From an uncultured Clostridia bacterium (GTDB taxonomy: Bacteria; Bacillota; Clostridia; Oscillospirales; Oscillospiraceae), in the NCBI GenBank assembly GCA_946412355.1, contig CAMKGX010000001.1, forward strand, positions 109,424 through 173,423: a stretch of DNA of 64,000 nucleotides. The letters are read 5' to 3'. Numbering within the stretch: the first letter of the stretch is position 1; every line of letters starts with the position of its first letter. This document shows positions 38,591-47,982 of this stretch, piece by piece. A model generated the notes under the pieces. It searched no databases. It was given only the letters and a program-made list of their open reading frames with translations, and was not told the DNA's origin. Made by a program: the position numbers and the translations under genes.

Positions 38591-39976
38591 ATGACCTTAC
38601 ATGAATACGTGGCATCTTTACAGGGCCGCACCGTGGCGGTGGTGGGCATCGGCGTCAGCAATACGCCGCTGCTGCACCTGCTGCTGGACAATGGCATTTC
38701 CGTTACCGCCTGCGACAAGCGCAGCCGGGAGCAGCTGGGCGACCTGACGGAGGAATTAGCGCGCAAGGGCTGCCGCCTGCGGCTTGGAGAGGATTATTTG
38801 GAGGGCATCCACGAGGACGTCATCTTCCGCACGCCGGGTCTGCGGCCCGATGTGGCGCCCATCCGCAAGGCGGTGGCGCAGGGCAGCGAGCTGACCTCGG
38901 AGATGGAGGTTTTCTTTAAGGTCTGCCCCTGTCCCATCATCGCCGTCACCGGCTCTGACGGCAAGACCACTACCACCACCATCATCGCCGAGCTTTTGAA
39001 GGCGGCGGGCTATCGCGTCCACGTGGGCGGCAACATCGGCCACCCGCTGCTGTGCGAGGCGGACGCCATGCTGCCCACGGACTACGCCGTGCTGGAGCTC
39101 AGCAGCTTCCAGCTCATGACCATGACCCAAAGCCCCCACATCGCCGTGGTCACCAACCTGGCCCCCAACCACCTGGATATGCACCACGGTATGGAAGAGT
39201 ACGTCTCCGCCAAGGAGAACATCTTCCGCCACCAGAGCAAGGGCGACGTGGCCATTTTCAACCTGGATAACGACATTACCCGGGAGCAGGCCACCCGCGC
39301 CGTGGGCCGGGCCCGGTATTTCAGCCGCCAGTCCCAGGTGGAGGACGGCGTGTTCCTCCGGGGCGATGACATTATGGTGCGCCGCAGCGGCACCGAGCAC
39401 CGCATTATGGCCGCCTCTGACATTAAGATTCCCGGCGTCCACAACGTGGAGAACTACATGGCGGCCATCGCCGCCGTGGACGGCCTGGTGGACGATGAGA
39501 TCATCGCCCGTTTCGCCCGTACCTTCGGCGGTGTGGAGCACCGCATCGAGCTGGTGCGCACCTGGCATGGCGTTCGCTTTTATAACGACTCCATCGCCTC
39601 CAGCCCCAGCCGGTGCATCGCCGGTCTCCGCTCGTTCAAGGAAAAGGTCATTCTCATTGCCGGCGGTTACGATAAGCACATTCCCTTCGACGTTCTCGGC
39701 CCGGAAATCGTAGAACACGTAAAGACGCTGGTGCTGTGCGGCGCCACGGCGGACAAGATTCGCGCCGCGGTGGAAAACGCCCCCGGCTACGCTCCCGGTC
39801 ACCCCGCCATTGTGGAGACATCCCCCTTCCAAAAGGCGGTGGAGACTGCCCGCGACGCCGCCGAGCGTGGCGACGTGGTGACCCTTTCCCCCGCCTGCGC
39901 CGCCTTCGACCAGTTCCCCAACTTCATGGTGCGGGGCAGGACGTATAAGGAAATCGTCAACAGCTGGGCGGAATAG
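38591..39976 (+). CDS. murD: UDP-N-acetylmuramoyl-L-alanine--D-glutamate ligase
   Basis: AVTGSDGKTTTTTIIAELL; ELSSFQL; NLAPNHLDMHHGMEEY; FYNDSIASSPSR. Confidence 0.95.
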   Translation: MTLHEYVASLQGRTVAVVGIGVSNTPLLHLLLDNGISVTACDKRSREQLGDLTEELARKGCRLRLGEDYLEGIHEDVIFRTPGLRPDVAPIRKAVAQGSELTSEMEVFFKVCPCPIIAVTGSDGKTTTTTIIAELLKAAGYRVHVGGNIGHPLLCEADAMLPTDYAVLELSSFQLMTMTQSPHIAVVTNLAPNHLDMHHGMEEYVSAKENIFRHQSKGDVAIFNLDNDITREQATRAVGRARYFSRQSQVEDGVFLRGDDIMVRRSGTEHRIMAASDIKIPGVHNVENYMAAIAAVDGLVDDEIIARFARTFGGVEHRIELVRTWHGVRFYNDSIASSPSRCIAGLRSFKEKVILIAGGYDKHIPFDVLGPEIVEHVKTLVLCGATADKIRAAVENAPGYAPGHPAIVETSPFQKAVETARDAAERGDVVTLSPACAAFDQFPNFMVRGRTYKEIVNSWAE

Positions 39977-39996
39977 GGATAAGCCGTGGCCGCATA

Positions 39997-40013
39997 CCCT
40001 CCCGTAAGGGGGG
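39997..40013 (+). other. Hairpin over the presumed Shine-Dalgarno of yunB
   Basis: CCCTCC-CGTAA-GGGGGG (one wobble) 6 nt before the ATG at 40020. Confidence 0.5.
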
Positions 40014-40019
40014 ATGGGC

Positions 40020-40715
40020 ATGGGCTATTTCCGCACGGTGGGCGTCAGCCCCCGGCAGCGCCGGATTTTCTGGCTGGCGGCTTCGCTGCTTGCGTTGACG
40101 GTATTGACCGCTGTGGCCCTGGTGCAAATGAAGCCTATTCTCACCCGTCTGGCCACGGCCCGGGTGTCCAATACGGTGAATCGCATCGTGGTGGCGGCGG
40201 TGAACGAGGCCATCGCCACCGGGGACATCGATTATGATCATCTGGTGTCCTTTGAAAAGGACTTCGACGGCCGCATCACCGCCCTGCGCAGCAATATGGC
40301 GGAGGTCAACCGCCTGCAAAATAAGATTGCCGACGACGTTCTGGTGCGCCTGTCCGAGGTGTCCACCAGCGAGCTCTCCATTCCTCTGGGCACCCTCACC
40401 GGCTCTGCGCTGCTGGCGGGCCGGGGGCCGTCGCTGAAAGTGAGGATGCAGACCGTGGGCACCACCACCGCCGCCTTCCGCGACGCCTTTACCGCCGCCG
40501 GCATCAACCAGACCCGCCACCGCATCGTGTTGCAGGTGGACGCCTATATGAGCATCCTCCTGCCGGGCTTCAGTACCTATACCAAGGTCAGCAACGAGAT
40601 CACCGTGGCGGAAACGGTGATTGTGGGCGGCGTGCCGGAGAGCTATACCTACTTCCAGGGCCAGCGGGAGACCACCGACGAGTACGCCGAAGAATATATT
40701 ATGAACATCGGATAA
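40020..40715 (+). CDS. yunB: Sporulation protein YunB
   Basis: N-terminal TM; VSNTVNRIVVAAVNEAI…LSIPLGTLTGSALLAGRGPSLKVRM. Confidence 0.88.
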   Translation: MGYFRTVGVSPRQRRIFWLAASLLALTVLTAVALVQMKPILTRLATARVSNTVNRIVVAAVNEAIATGDIDYDHLVSFEKDFDGRITALRSNMAEVNRLQNKIADDVLVRLSEVSTSELSIPLGTLTGSALLAGRGPSLKVRMQTVGTTTAAFRDAFTAAGINQTRHRIVLQVDAYMSILLPGFSTYTKVSNEITVAETVIVGGVPESYTYFQGQRETTDEYAEEYIMNIG

Positions 40716-40726
40716 GAGGTAGCATT

Positions 40727-42703
40727 ATGGACGAGATTATGGAGATTCAGCAGCTTCGGCAGCAGCTCAACGAGGCCGCCCGACTGTACTACACCCTGGA
40801 CGCGCCCACCATGCCGGACTATGAATATGACCGCCTGTACCGCCGTTTACAGGACTTGGAGGCGGCCCATCCCGAGGCCGTCACCCCCGATTCCCCTACC
40901 CAGCGGGTGGGTGACAGGCTGCTGAACGACTTTGCCGAGGTGGCCCATCCCGTGCCCCTGGAGAGCCTGGAGGACGTGTTCAACGAGGGTGAAGTGCGGG
41001 ACTTTTTGGACCGTGTGGCCGGGGAGCTGCCCGGCGCCCGCTACAGCGTGGAACCCAAGGTGGACGGTCTCAGCGTGGCGGTGGAGTACCGCGACGGCGT
41101 CTTCTACCGCGGCGCCACCCGAGGCGACGGCCGGGTGGGGGAGGACGTGACGGAGAATATCCGCACCATCGCCGCCCTGCCCAAGACGCTGCCGGACAAG
41201 CTGCCCCGCCTCATCGTCCGGGGCGAGGTCTACATGGCCCGCACGGTGTTCGAGGAGATCAACGCCGCCCTGGAGATCGAGGGCAAGCCCTTAATGGCCA
41301 ACCCCCGCAACGCCGCCGCCGGCTCCCTGCGGCAAAAAGATTCCCGCATTGCCGCCAAGCGGCGGCTGGACATCGCCGTATTTAATTTGCAGCTGGCGGA
41401 GGGAAAGACCTTTACCACCCACGGCGAGACCATTGACTACCTGGCCTCCCAGGGCTTCCCCGTCATCCCTCATGCCGTTTTGGACGATGATGCCGCCATC
41501 CTGGCGGAGATTGCCCGGCTGGGGGAGGAGCGGATGGCGTTCCCCTTCGACATCGACGGCGCCGTGGTAAAGCTCAACGACCTGGCTGACCGTACCATCC
41601 TGGGCAGCACCGCCAAATGTCCCCGCTGGGCGGTGGCCTATAAATACCCTCCCGAGAAAAAGGAAACTCTTTTGAAGGATATTGTGGTGCAGGTGGGCCG
41701 CACCGGCGTGCTGACGCCCAAGGCGGTGCTGGCCCCCGTGCGCCTGGCGGGCACCACCGTCACCTACGCCACCCTCCACAACCAGGACTTCATCACCCAA
41801 AAGGATATCCGCATTGGTGATACGGTGGTGGTGCAGAAGGCGGGAGAGATCATCCCGGAAGTGCTGGGTGTTGTAAAGGAAAAACGCCTTACAGATTTGG
41901 AGCCCTACTTCCTGCCAGACACCTGCCCGGTGTGCGGCGCGCCGGTGAGCCGTGATGAGGACGGCGCCGCCATCCGCTGCACCGGGGCGGAGTGCCCCGC
42001 CCAGCTGCTGCGGAATCTCACCCATTTTGCCAGCCGCAACGCCATGGACATAGACGGTCTGGGCCCGGCGGTCATGCAGCTTTTAGTGGACAACCACCTG
42101 GTGAAAACAGCGGCGGATCTGTACGATCTGACGGTGGACGACCTGAAGGATTTAGACAGAATGGGGCAAAAATCGGCGGAAAACGCCGTGAATGCCATTG
42201 CCAAGTCCCGGGATAACGACCTGTGGCGGCTTATCAACGCCCTGGGCATCCGCCAGGTGGGGGACAAGGCCGCCAAGGTGCTGGCCTCCCATTTCGGCAC
42301 CTTCGACGCCTTTGCCGCCGCCTCGGAGGAGGACTTGACCGCCATCGACGACATCGGTGGCATCACGGCCCGGTATATCCGCCAGTGGCTCCAAAGCCCC
42401 CAGTCCCAGGATTTGGTGGCCCGTCTGCGGCGGGCCGGGGTGAATATGACCTGTAAAGAGGAAAAGCTTGACAGCCGTTTCGCCGGCATGACCTTTGTCA
42501 TGACCGGGGCGCTGACCCGCTTTACCCGGGACCAGGCCCAGGACATGGTGACCAAGCGGGGCGGCAAGGCCAGCGGCTCCGTGTCCAAAAAGACCACCTA
42601 CGTGGTGGCAGGGGAGGCCGCCGGCAGCAAGCTGCAAAAGGCCCGTGAACTGGGCATCCCCGTGCTGACGGAGGACGAATTCCTGGCCCTGTGCGAGGAT
42701 TGA
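40727..42703 (+). CDS. ligA: NAD-dependent DNA ligase
   Basis: EPKVDGLSVAVEYRDGVFYRGATRGDGRVGEDVT; zinc finger CPVCGAPV; C-terminal BRCT domain. Confidence 0.97.
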   Translation: MDEIMEIQQLRQQLNEAARLYYTLDAPTMPDYEYDRLYRRLQDLEAAHPEAVTPDSPTQRVGDRLLNDFAEVAHPVPLESLEDVFNEGEVRDFLDRVAGELPGARYSVEPKVDGLSVAVEYRDGVFYRGATRGDGRVGEDVTENIRTIAALPKTLPDKLPRLIVRGEVYMARTVFEEINAALEIEGKPLMANPRNAAAGSLRQKDSRIAAKRRLDIAVFNLQLAEGKTFTTHGETIDYLASQGFPVIPHAVLDDDAAILAEIARLGEERMAFPFDIDGAVVKLNDLADRTILGSTAKCPRWAVAYKYPPEKKETLLKDIVVQVGRTGVLTPKAVLAPVRLAGTTVTYATLHNQDFITQKDIRIGDTVVVQKAGEIIPEVLGVVKEKRLTDLEPYFLPDTCPVCGAPVSRDEDGAAIRCTGAECPAQLLRNLTHFASRNAMDIDGLGPAVMQLLVDNHLVKTAADLYDLTVDDLKDLDRMGQKSAENAVNAIAKSRDNDLWRLINALGIRQVGDKAAKVLASHFGTFDAFAAASEEDLTAIDDIGGITARYIRQWLQSPQSQDLVARLRRAGVNMTCKEEKLDSRFAGMTFVMTGALTRFTRDQAQDMVTKRGGKASGSVSKKTTYVVAGEAAGSKLQKARELGIPVLTEDEFLALCED

Positions 42704-42713
42704 TTCTTATAAA

Positions 42714-42744
42714 AAAGCGGGCTTCATTTCGGCCCGCTTTCTTT
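42714..42744 (+). terminator. Intrinsic terminator of ligA
   Basis: AAAGCGGGC-N9-GCCCGCTTTCTTT. Confidence 0.8.
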
Positions 42745-42774
42745 ATTGCCTGCGGCGGCAATTTGTGGTAAAAT
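42745..42774 (+). promoter_or_regulatory. Putative promoter/operator of the barnase-barstar operon
   Basis: TTGCCT-N17-TAAAAT; palindrome ATTGCC-N6-GGCAAT overlaps the -35. Confidence 0.45.
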
Positions 42775-42792
42775 GTCTCTTTGAAATGAGGG

Positions 42793-43320
42793 ATGCTTAT
42801 GCGTAAATTCCTTGCCCTGCTGCTGTCGGCGCTGTTGCTGCTGTCCCTGGCGGCCTGCGGCACCACACCTGCCCCGGTGGCGGAGGATACTCCCATCGCC
42901 GATCTGCCCCTGGTGGACACGGCGGAGGACACGGCGACGGAAGCGCCAATCGAGGATACGCCCCAGCTGGACGAAAACGGCGTCTACGACAGCCGGGACG
43001 ACGTGGCGCTGTATCTCCATCTCTACGGCGCCCTGCCCCATAACTACATTACCAAGCGCCAGGCCCGGGACCTGGGCTGGAGCGGCGGCTCCGTGGAGGT
43101 CTACGCCCCCGGCTGCTGCATCGGCGGCGACCGTTTTGGCAACTATGAAGGGCTTTTGCCGGAGGCGGCGGGCCGCACCTATTACGAGTGCGACATCGAC
43201 ACGTTGGGCGCCGCCTCCCGTGGCGCCAAGCGCATCATTTATTCCAGCGACGGTCTGATTTACTACACTGAGGACCACTACGCCAGCTTTACGCTGCTGT
43301 ACGGGGAGGTATCGCCATGA
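42793..43320 (+). CDS. Barnase-family guanyl-specific ribonuclease, predicted lipoprotein
   Basis: Lipobox LSLAAC; YLHLYGALPHNYITKRQARDLGWSGG…APGCCIGGDRFGNYEGLLPEAAGRTYYECDI…KRIIYSSDGLIYYTEDHYASF matches remembered barnase sequence, with equivalents of E73, R83, R87 and H102. Confidence 0.92.
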   Translation: MLMRKFLALLLSALLLLSLAACGTTPAPVAEDTPIADLPLVDTAEDTATEAPIEDTPQLDENGVYDSRDDVALYLHLYGALPHNYITKRQARDLGWSGGSVEVYAPGCCIGGDRFGNYEGLLPEAAGRTYYECDIDTLGAASRGAKRIIYSSDGLIYYTEDHYASFTLLYGEVSP

Positions 43321-43646
43321 CGCTGACACTGCGGGGCGACCAATTCGGCAACGCCAGTCAACTCCACAATTATCTCTGCAACCAGCTCCGTTTCCCCGCC
43401 TGGTACGGGCGGAATCTGGATGCCCTCTACGACTGCCTCACCTCCCGGGGCGAGGATGTGACCCTCTGCCTTGAAAACTGGCCGGAGAGCGGCTTCGCCG
43501 CAGGCTTTTGGCGTGTGTTTCAGGACGCGGCAGCGGAGAACCCCCACATCCAGGTGGTTAGCCTTCCCCTTGGGGGGAAGGTGTCGGCGCAGCCGACGGA
43601 TGAGGGGGCGTTAGACAACAGCATTCAGGATACTTATTCAGAATAG
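43317..43646 (+). CDS. Barstar-family ribonuclease inhibitor with C-terminal extension
   Basis: LHNYLCNQLRFPAWYGRNLDALYDCLTSRGEDVTLCLENW; ATGA overlap with the barnase gene. Confidence 0.9.
   Translation: MTLTLRGDQFGNASQLHNYLCNQLRFPAWYGRNLDALYDCLTSRGEDVTLCLENWPESGFAAGFWRVFQDAAAENPHIQVVSLPLGGKVSAQPTDEGALDNSIQDTYSE
43562..43606. repeat. REP-like double-hairpin element inside the barstar 3' end
   Basis: CCTTCCCC-TTGG-GGGGAAGG then GTCGGC-GCA-GCCGAC then GGATGAGGG; resembles a dispersed element I recall from gut Clostridia genomes. Confidence 0.6.
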
Positions 43647-43656
43647 GTAACGCACC

Positions 43657-44778
43657 ATGGAAAAAGAAGAGAAAAAAGTAGAGTATTTAGAGCTGATATA
43701 TGACCTGATTTTCGTCTATATCATCGGCCGCAACAACTCCCTGCTCCACCATGTGGAGGGGGGCTTTGTCAGCACCACCACCTTTTTGGCCTACATCCTG
43801 TGCAGTCTGGCCATCATCCAGATTTGGAATTTCTCCACGTTTTACATCAATATGCACGGCCGCAACGGCCTTCGGGACCATATCGCCCTGGTGCTGAATA
43901 TGTACCTCCTGTACTATATCGGCGAGGGCACCCGGCTCCACTGGGAGACCTTCCACACCCAGTACCACGTGGCGTGGGCGCTGATTCTGGTGAATATCGG
44001 CGCGCAGTATGCCATTGAGCTGCGGCATCACCGAGGGCTGGCCCACGAGGTTCGCTCCATCCGCAATATGATGATCGTCCTCTTCGGCGAGGCGCTGCTG
44101 GTACTGCTGGTGATCCCGGTGTATCACCGCACCGGCCTGGCCCTGTCCGCCGTGCCTATCGTGTTCGGCATGGTGCTGACCCGCCTCCTGGCGGACGAGA
44201 GCCGGGCGGAGCTCATCGACTTCGCCCATCTCTCCGAGCGGGCCATGCTGTACGTGGTGTTCACTTTCGGCGAGATGATTATCGCCATCGCCTCCTATTT
44301 CGAGGGGGATTTCACCTGGCGCAGTGTCTACTTCTCCGGCATGAGCTTTCTCATCGTGGTGGGCCTGTTCTGCTGCTACGAGCTGCTCTATGACAAAATC
44401 ATCGACCGGGAGCGGCGCACCACCGGTATTAACTATATGTTAATCCATATTTTCCTGATTTTCGGCCTGAATCTGATGACCACTGCCCTGGAATTCATGC
44501 GGGATGAGGCGGTGGCGCTGCTGCCCAAAACCCTGTTTCTGCTGGCGGCGTTCCTGCTGTATTTCCTGTGCCTCTTCGCCCTCCAGACCTTCGCCAAGCC
44601 CCACCTGGAGATAACCGCCCGCTTCCTGGCGCCCATCCTCGCCATGACGGCGGTGTTCGTGGCGCTGATGGTGGTGCTGCGTGGGCTGATGGTGCCCAAT
44701 ATTCTGCTGTCCGTGGTGTACGTGTTCGCCGTGTTTTTCATGCTGTGGCGCTTCAGCCGCCAGGAGGAACAAAAATGA
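43657..44778 (+). CDS. Low temperature requirement protein A (LtrA)-like membrane protein
   Basis: KKVEYLELIYDLIFVYIIGR start; about 11 TM; FTFGEMIIAI motif. Confidence 0.78.
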   Translation: MEKEEKKVEYLELIYDLIFVYIIGRNNSLLHHVEGGFVSTTTFLAYILCSLAIIQIWNFSTFYINMHGRNGLRDHIALVLNMYLLYYIGEGTRLHWETFHTQYHVAWALILVNIGAQYAIELRHHRGLAHEVRSIRNMMIVLFGEALLVLLVIPVYHRTGLALSAVPIVFGMVLTRLLADESRAELIDFAHLSERAMLYVVFTFGEMIIAIASYFEGDFTWRSVYFSGMSFLIVVGLFCCYELLYDKIIDRERRTTGINYMLIHIFLIFGLNLMTTALEFMRDEAVALLPKTLFLLAAFLLYFLCLFALQTFAKPHLEITARFLAPILAMTAVFVALMVVLRGLMVPNILLSVVYVFAVFFMLWRFSRQEEQK

Positions 44779-45104
44779 TTGTCATTCACCTTTTTTATAC
44801 CGGTGACGGTGACAATGCCCGCCGCTTCGCGGAGGAAATGGAGTCCTCCAGCCTGGCAAACGCCATCCGCAGCCGGGAGGGCAATCTGGGCTATGACTAC
44901 TACTATCCCGCCGCCCGGCCCGACACGGTGCTGCTCATCGACCGCTGGCGGGACCAGGCGGCTCTGGACGCCCACCACGCCTCACCCATCATGGGGCAAA
45001 TCGCCGCTCTGCGGGAGAAATACGACCTCCACATGCAGGTGGAGCGGTTCATTTCCCGGGAAACGGACGGTGACGACCCGGACCAACGGTTTATCCGCCA
45101 ATAA
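44775..45104 (+). CDS. Antibiotic biosynthesis monooxygenase-domain protein (ABM/quinol monooxygenase-like)
   Basis: MIVIHLFYTGDGDNARRFAEEM…NLGYDYYYPAARPDTVLLIDRWRDQAALDAHHAS; ATGA overlap with upstream gene. Confidence 0.82.
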   Translation: MIVIHLFYTGDGDNARRFAEEMESSSLANAIRSREGNLGYDYYYPAARPDTVLLIDRWRDQAALDAHHASPIMGQIAALREKYDLHMQVERFISRETDGDDPDQRFIRQ

Positions 45105-45109
45105 TAACA

Positions 45110-45135
45110 CACCCGGCAGCCAACGCTGCCGGGTG
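45110..45135. terminator. Intrinsic terminator-like hairpin between convergent genes
   Basis: CACCCGGCAGC-CAAC-GCTGCCGGGTG; weak T-run. Confidence 0.6.
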
Positions 45136-45143
45136 CTGCTGTT

Positions 45144-45782
45144 CTATTTCCTCTTCAAAGCCGCCAAAATGTCTTCAAACAGGCCCCACGGCGCGCCCTG
45201 GGGCAGGGCGGATACCGCCATCCGCTCCCCGCTTTGCGGGTGGGTGAAGGCCATGCGGCGGCACCACAGGGCGATGGAGCCGTCGTCCCTTGCCGCACCG
45301 TATTTTCCGTCGCCCCACACCGGCCAGCCCCGGGAGGCGAACTGCACGCGAATCTGATGGGTGCGCCCGGTTTCCAACCGGATGCTGACAAGGGAAAACC
45401 CATTACACCGCCCTAAAACTCTGTACGCCAGCGCCGCCTCCCGCACATCCTTGCCGGGGGTGGGGGAGACGTAGGTGACGCGCCGCACGCTGTCCCGGCC
45501 CAGCAGGTCGGTGAGCCGTCCCTCGGCGGGGGGCTCGCCCTCCACTACGGCCAGGTATTCCTTTTCCACGGCCCTGTTTTGTATCTGCTCTCCCAGCAGC
45601 GAGGCGGCCTTTGCGCTGCGCCCCAGTACCATCACGCCGCCCACCTGGCCGTCCAGCCGGTGCACGGTGCGAAAGCAGTCCGTGCCCATCTGCTGCCGCA
45701 GCAGCGCCGGCACCTGGTCGGACAGCACGCCCACCGGCTTCACCACGGCAATCACCCGGCTGTCGGCATATAAAACCTCCAT
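45144..45782 (-). CDS. RluA-family pseudouridine synthase
   Basis: MEVLYADSRVIAVVKPVGVLSD…TVHRLDGQVGGVMV…ETGRTHQIRVQFASRGWPVWGDGKYG. Start trimmed to 45782. Confidence 0.93.
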   Translation of the reverse strand: MEVLYADSRVIAVVKPVGVLSDQVPALLRQQMGTDCFRTVHRLDGQVGGVMVLGRSAKAASLLGEQIQNRAVEKEYLAVVEGEPPAEGRLTDLLGRDSVRRVTYVSPTPGKDVREAALAYRVLGRCNGFSLVSIRLETGRTHQIRVQFASRGWPVWGDGKYGAARDDGSIALWCRRMAFTHPQSGERMAVSALPQGAPWGLFEDILAALKRK

Positions 45783-45924
45783 CCGCGCCGCCTCCTTTCT
45801 CACCGGCAGTATACCACAGATGGTGTCCCACGGCAAAATAAATTCTGGGATTTTGTGATTTTGGGCTATACAAAGGGGGAGAATTATTGTAGAATAGGGT
45901 AGACAACAAGGGGGTAATTTTGCC

Positions 45925-46644
45925 ATGGACAAACCGAAATACAAGCGTGTACTTTTGAAGATCAGCGGCGAGGCGCTGGCCGGTGACAAGCACTTTGGCC
46001 TGGATTTCCAGGTGATGGGCCGTGTGGCCGACGTCATTAAAGAATGTGTCAACATGGGCGTGCAGGTGGGCATCGTCATCGGCGGCGGCAACTTCTGGCG
46101 CGGCGTCAAGAACGGCGAGGGCTACATGGAGCGCACCCGTGCCGACCATATGGGCATGCTGGCCACCGCCATGAACTGCATGGCCATGGCCGACGTGCTG
46201 GAACAGAAGGGCGTGGACGTCCGGGTTCAGACCGCTCTGGAGATCCGCGCCGTGGCGGAGCCCTACGTCCGGGCCCGCGCCATTCGCCATCTGGAAAAGG
46301 GCCGCGTGGTCATCTTTGGCTGCGGCATCGGCAGCCCCTTCTTCTCCACAGATACGGCGGCTGTCCTCCGTGCGGCGGAGATCGGCGCCGACGTGATTCT
46401 GCTGGCCAAGAATATCGACGGCGTTTACGACAGCGACCCCGCCAAGAACGCCGCCGCCGTCAAGTTTGACAGCATCACCTATGAGGACGTACTGGCCCGT
46501 CACCTCCAGGTGATGGACACCACCGCCACCAGCCTTTCCATGGACAATCATATTCCCGTTCTGGTCTTTGCGCTGAAGGACCCGGAGAATATCCTCCGGG
46601 CGCTGCAGGGCGAGAAGATCGGCACCATCGTAGGCGAACATTGA
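45925..46644 (+). CDS. pyrH: UMP kinase
   Basis: [15 protein letters not shown]…[11 protein letters not shown]…[15 protein letters not shown]. Confidence 0.97.
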   Translation: MDKPKYKRVLLKISGEALAGDKHFGLDFQVMGRVADVIKECVNMGVQVGIVIGGGNFWRGVKNGEGYMERTRADHMGMLATAMNCMAMADVLEQKGVDVRVQTALEIRAVAEPYVRARAIRHLEKGRVVIFGCGIGSPFFSTDTAAVLRAAEIGADVILLAKNIDGVYDSDPAKNAAAVKFDSITYEDVLARHLQVMDTTATSLSMDNHIPVLVFALKDPENILRALQGEKIGTIVGEH

Positions 46645-46680
46645 GAGAAACACACCACCGAATAAAAGGAGATGTCAGTT

Positions 46681-47238
46681 ATGTTGAAGGACGAGTACAA
46701 AGTATTTGAAGAGAAGATGAAGAAGAGCATCGAGTCCGTAGCCAGCGACTTCGCTGCCGTGCGCGCCGGCCGGGCCAACGCCTCCGTGCTCAACCGCATC
46801 AGCGTGGACTACTACGGCACCCCCACCCCCATCAACCAGTTGGCCTCCATCGCCTCCCCCGACCCCCGCACCCTGGTGATTACCCCCTGGGACGGCGGCG
46901 CCCTCAAGGGCATTGAGAAGGCCATCCAGGAGTCCGATCTGGGCATTAACCCCCAGAATGACGGCAAGAGCATCCGCCTGGGCTTCCCCCAGCTGACGGA
47001 GGAGCGCCGCAAGGAGCTGGTCAAGCAGATTCACAAGTATGCCGAAAACGGCAAGGTGGCCGTGCGCAACATCCGCCGCGACGCCATCGACACCTTCAAG
47101 AAGCAGCAGAAGAACTCCGAGATCACCGAGGACGAGATGAAGATGGTGGAAAAGGACATGCAGAAGCTGACCGACGACAGCTGCAAGGAGCTGGATAAGC
47201 TGCTGGAGAACAAGGAAAAGGAGCTGCTGAGCGTCTGA
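46681..47238 (+). CDS. frr: Ribosome recycling factor
   Basis: VRAGRANASVLNRISVDYYGTPTPINQLASI…VRNIRRDAID. Start at 46681 with AAGGAG. Confidence 0.97.
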   Translation: MLKDEYKVFEEKMKKSIESVASDFAAVRAGRANASVLNRISVDYYGTPTPINQLASIASPDPRTLVITPWDGGALKGIEKAIQESDLGINPQNDGKSIRLGFPQLTEERRKELVKQIHKYAENGKVAVRNIRRDAIDTFKKQQKNSEITEDEMKMVEKDMQKLTDDSCKELDKLLENKEKELLSV

Positions 47239-47969
47239 TGGCGCAGCGCGAGCAACTGTATCAAACGGCGGGGCAGGTGGACATGAGCCGCCTTCCCCGC
47301 CATATCGCTATCATTATGGACGGCAACGGTCGTTGGGCGAAGAAGCGCGGCCTTCCTCGCACTGCCGGCCATAAGGTAGGCGCGGAGACCTTCCGCAAGG
47401 TGGCCAAATACTGCAAGCGCCTGGGCGTGCCGTATCTGACGGTCTATGCCTTCTCCACGGAGAACTGGCGCCGCCCCAAGGAGGAAGTGGACACCATCAT
47501 GGGCCTTCTGGAGCGCTATCTCCACGAGGCCATCGACTCCATGGCCCGGGAGAATATCAAGCTGTGCTTCCTGGGTGACCTCTCCGCCATCCCTGCCCCG
47601 CTGCGGGCGCTGATTGACAAGGCGGAGGCCATCTCCCGGGAGCTGGACAGCCCCTACCAGGCCAATATCTGCCTCAATTACGGCGGACGGGATGAGATTC
47701 TCCACGCCGCCCGGGCCATTGCCGAGGCGGGGGAGAGCTTTACCGAGGAGAATTTGCAGCGCCACCTGTACAGCGCCGCCATCCCCGATCCGGATTTGCT
47801 GATCCGGCCCGGCGGCGAGCAGCGCATCAGCAACTTCCTGCTGTGGCAGGCGGCGTACAGCGAGTTCTACTTCTGCGACACGCTGTGGCCCGACTTCGAC
47901 GAGGCCGCATTGGATAAGGCCATCATCGCCTATCAATCCCGCGACCGCCGGTTCGGCGGCGTGAAGTAA
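47238..47969 (+). CDS. uppS: Isoprenyl transferase (undecaprenyl diphosphate synthase)
   Basis: PRHIAIIMDGNGRWAKKRGLPRTAGHKVG…DLLIRPGGEQRISNFLLWQ. Confidence 0.97.
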   Translation: MAQREQLYQTAGQVDMSRLPRHIAIIMDGNGRWAKKRGLPRTAGHKVGAETFRKVAKYCKRLGVPYLTVYAFSTENWRRPKEEVDTIMGLLERYLHEAIDSMARENIKLCFLGDLSAIPAPLRALIDKAEAISRELDSPYQANICLNYGGRDEILHAARAIAEAGESFTEENLQRHLYSAAIPDPDLLIRPGGEQRISNFLLWQAAYSEFYFCDTLWPDFDEAALDKAIIAYQSRDRRFGGVK

Positions 47970-47982
47970 GGGGAGAGTAACG

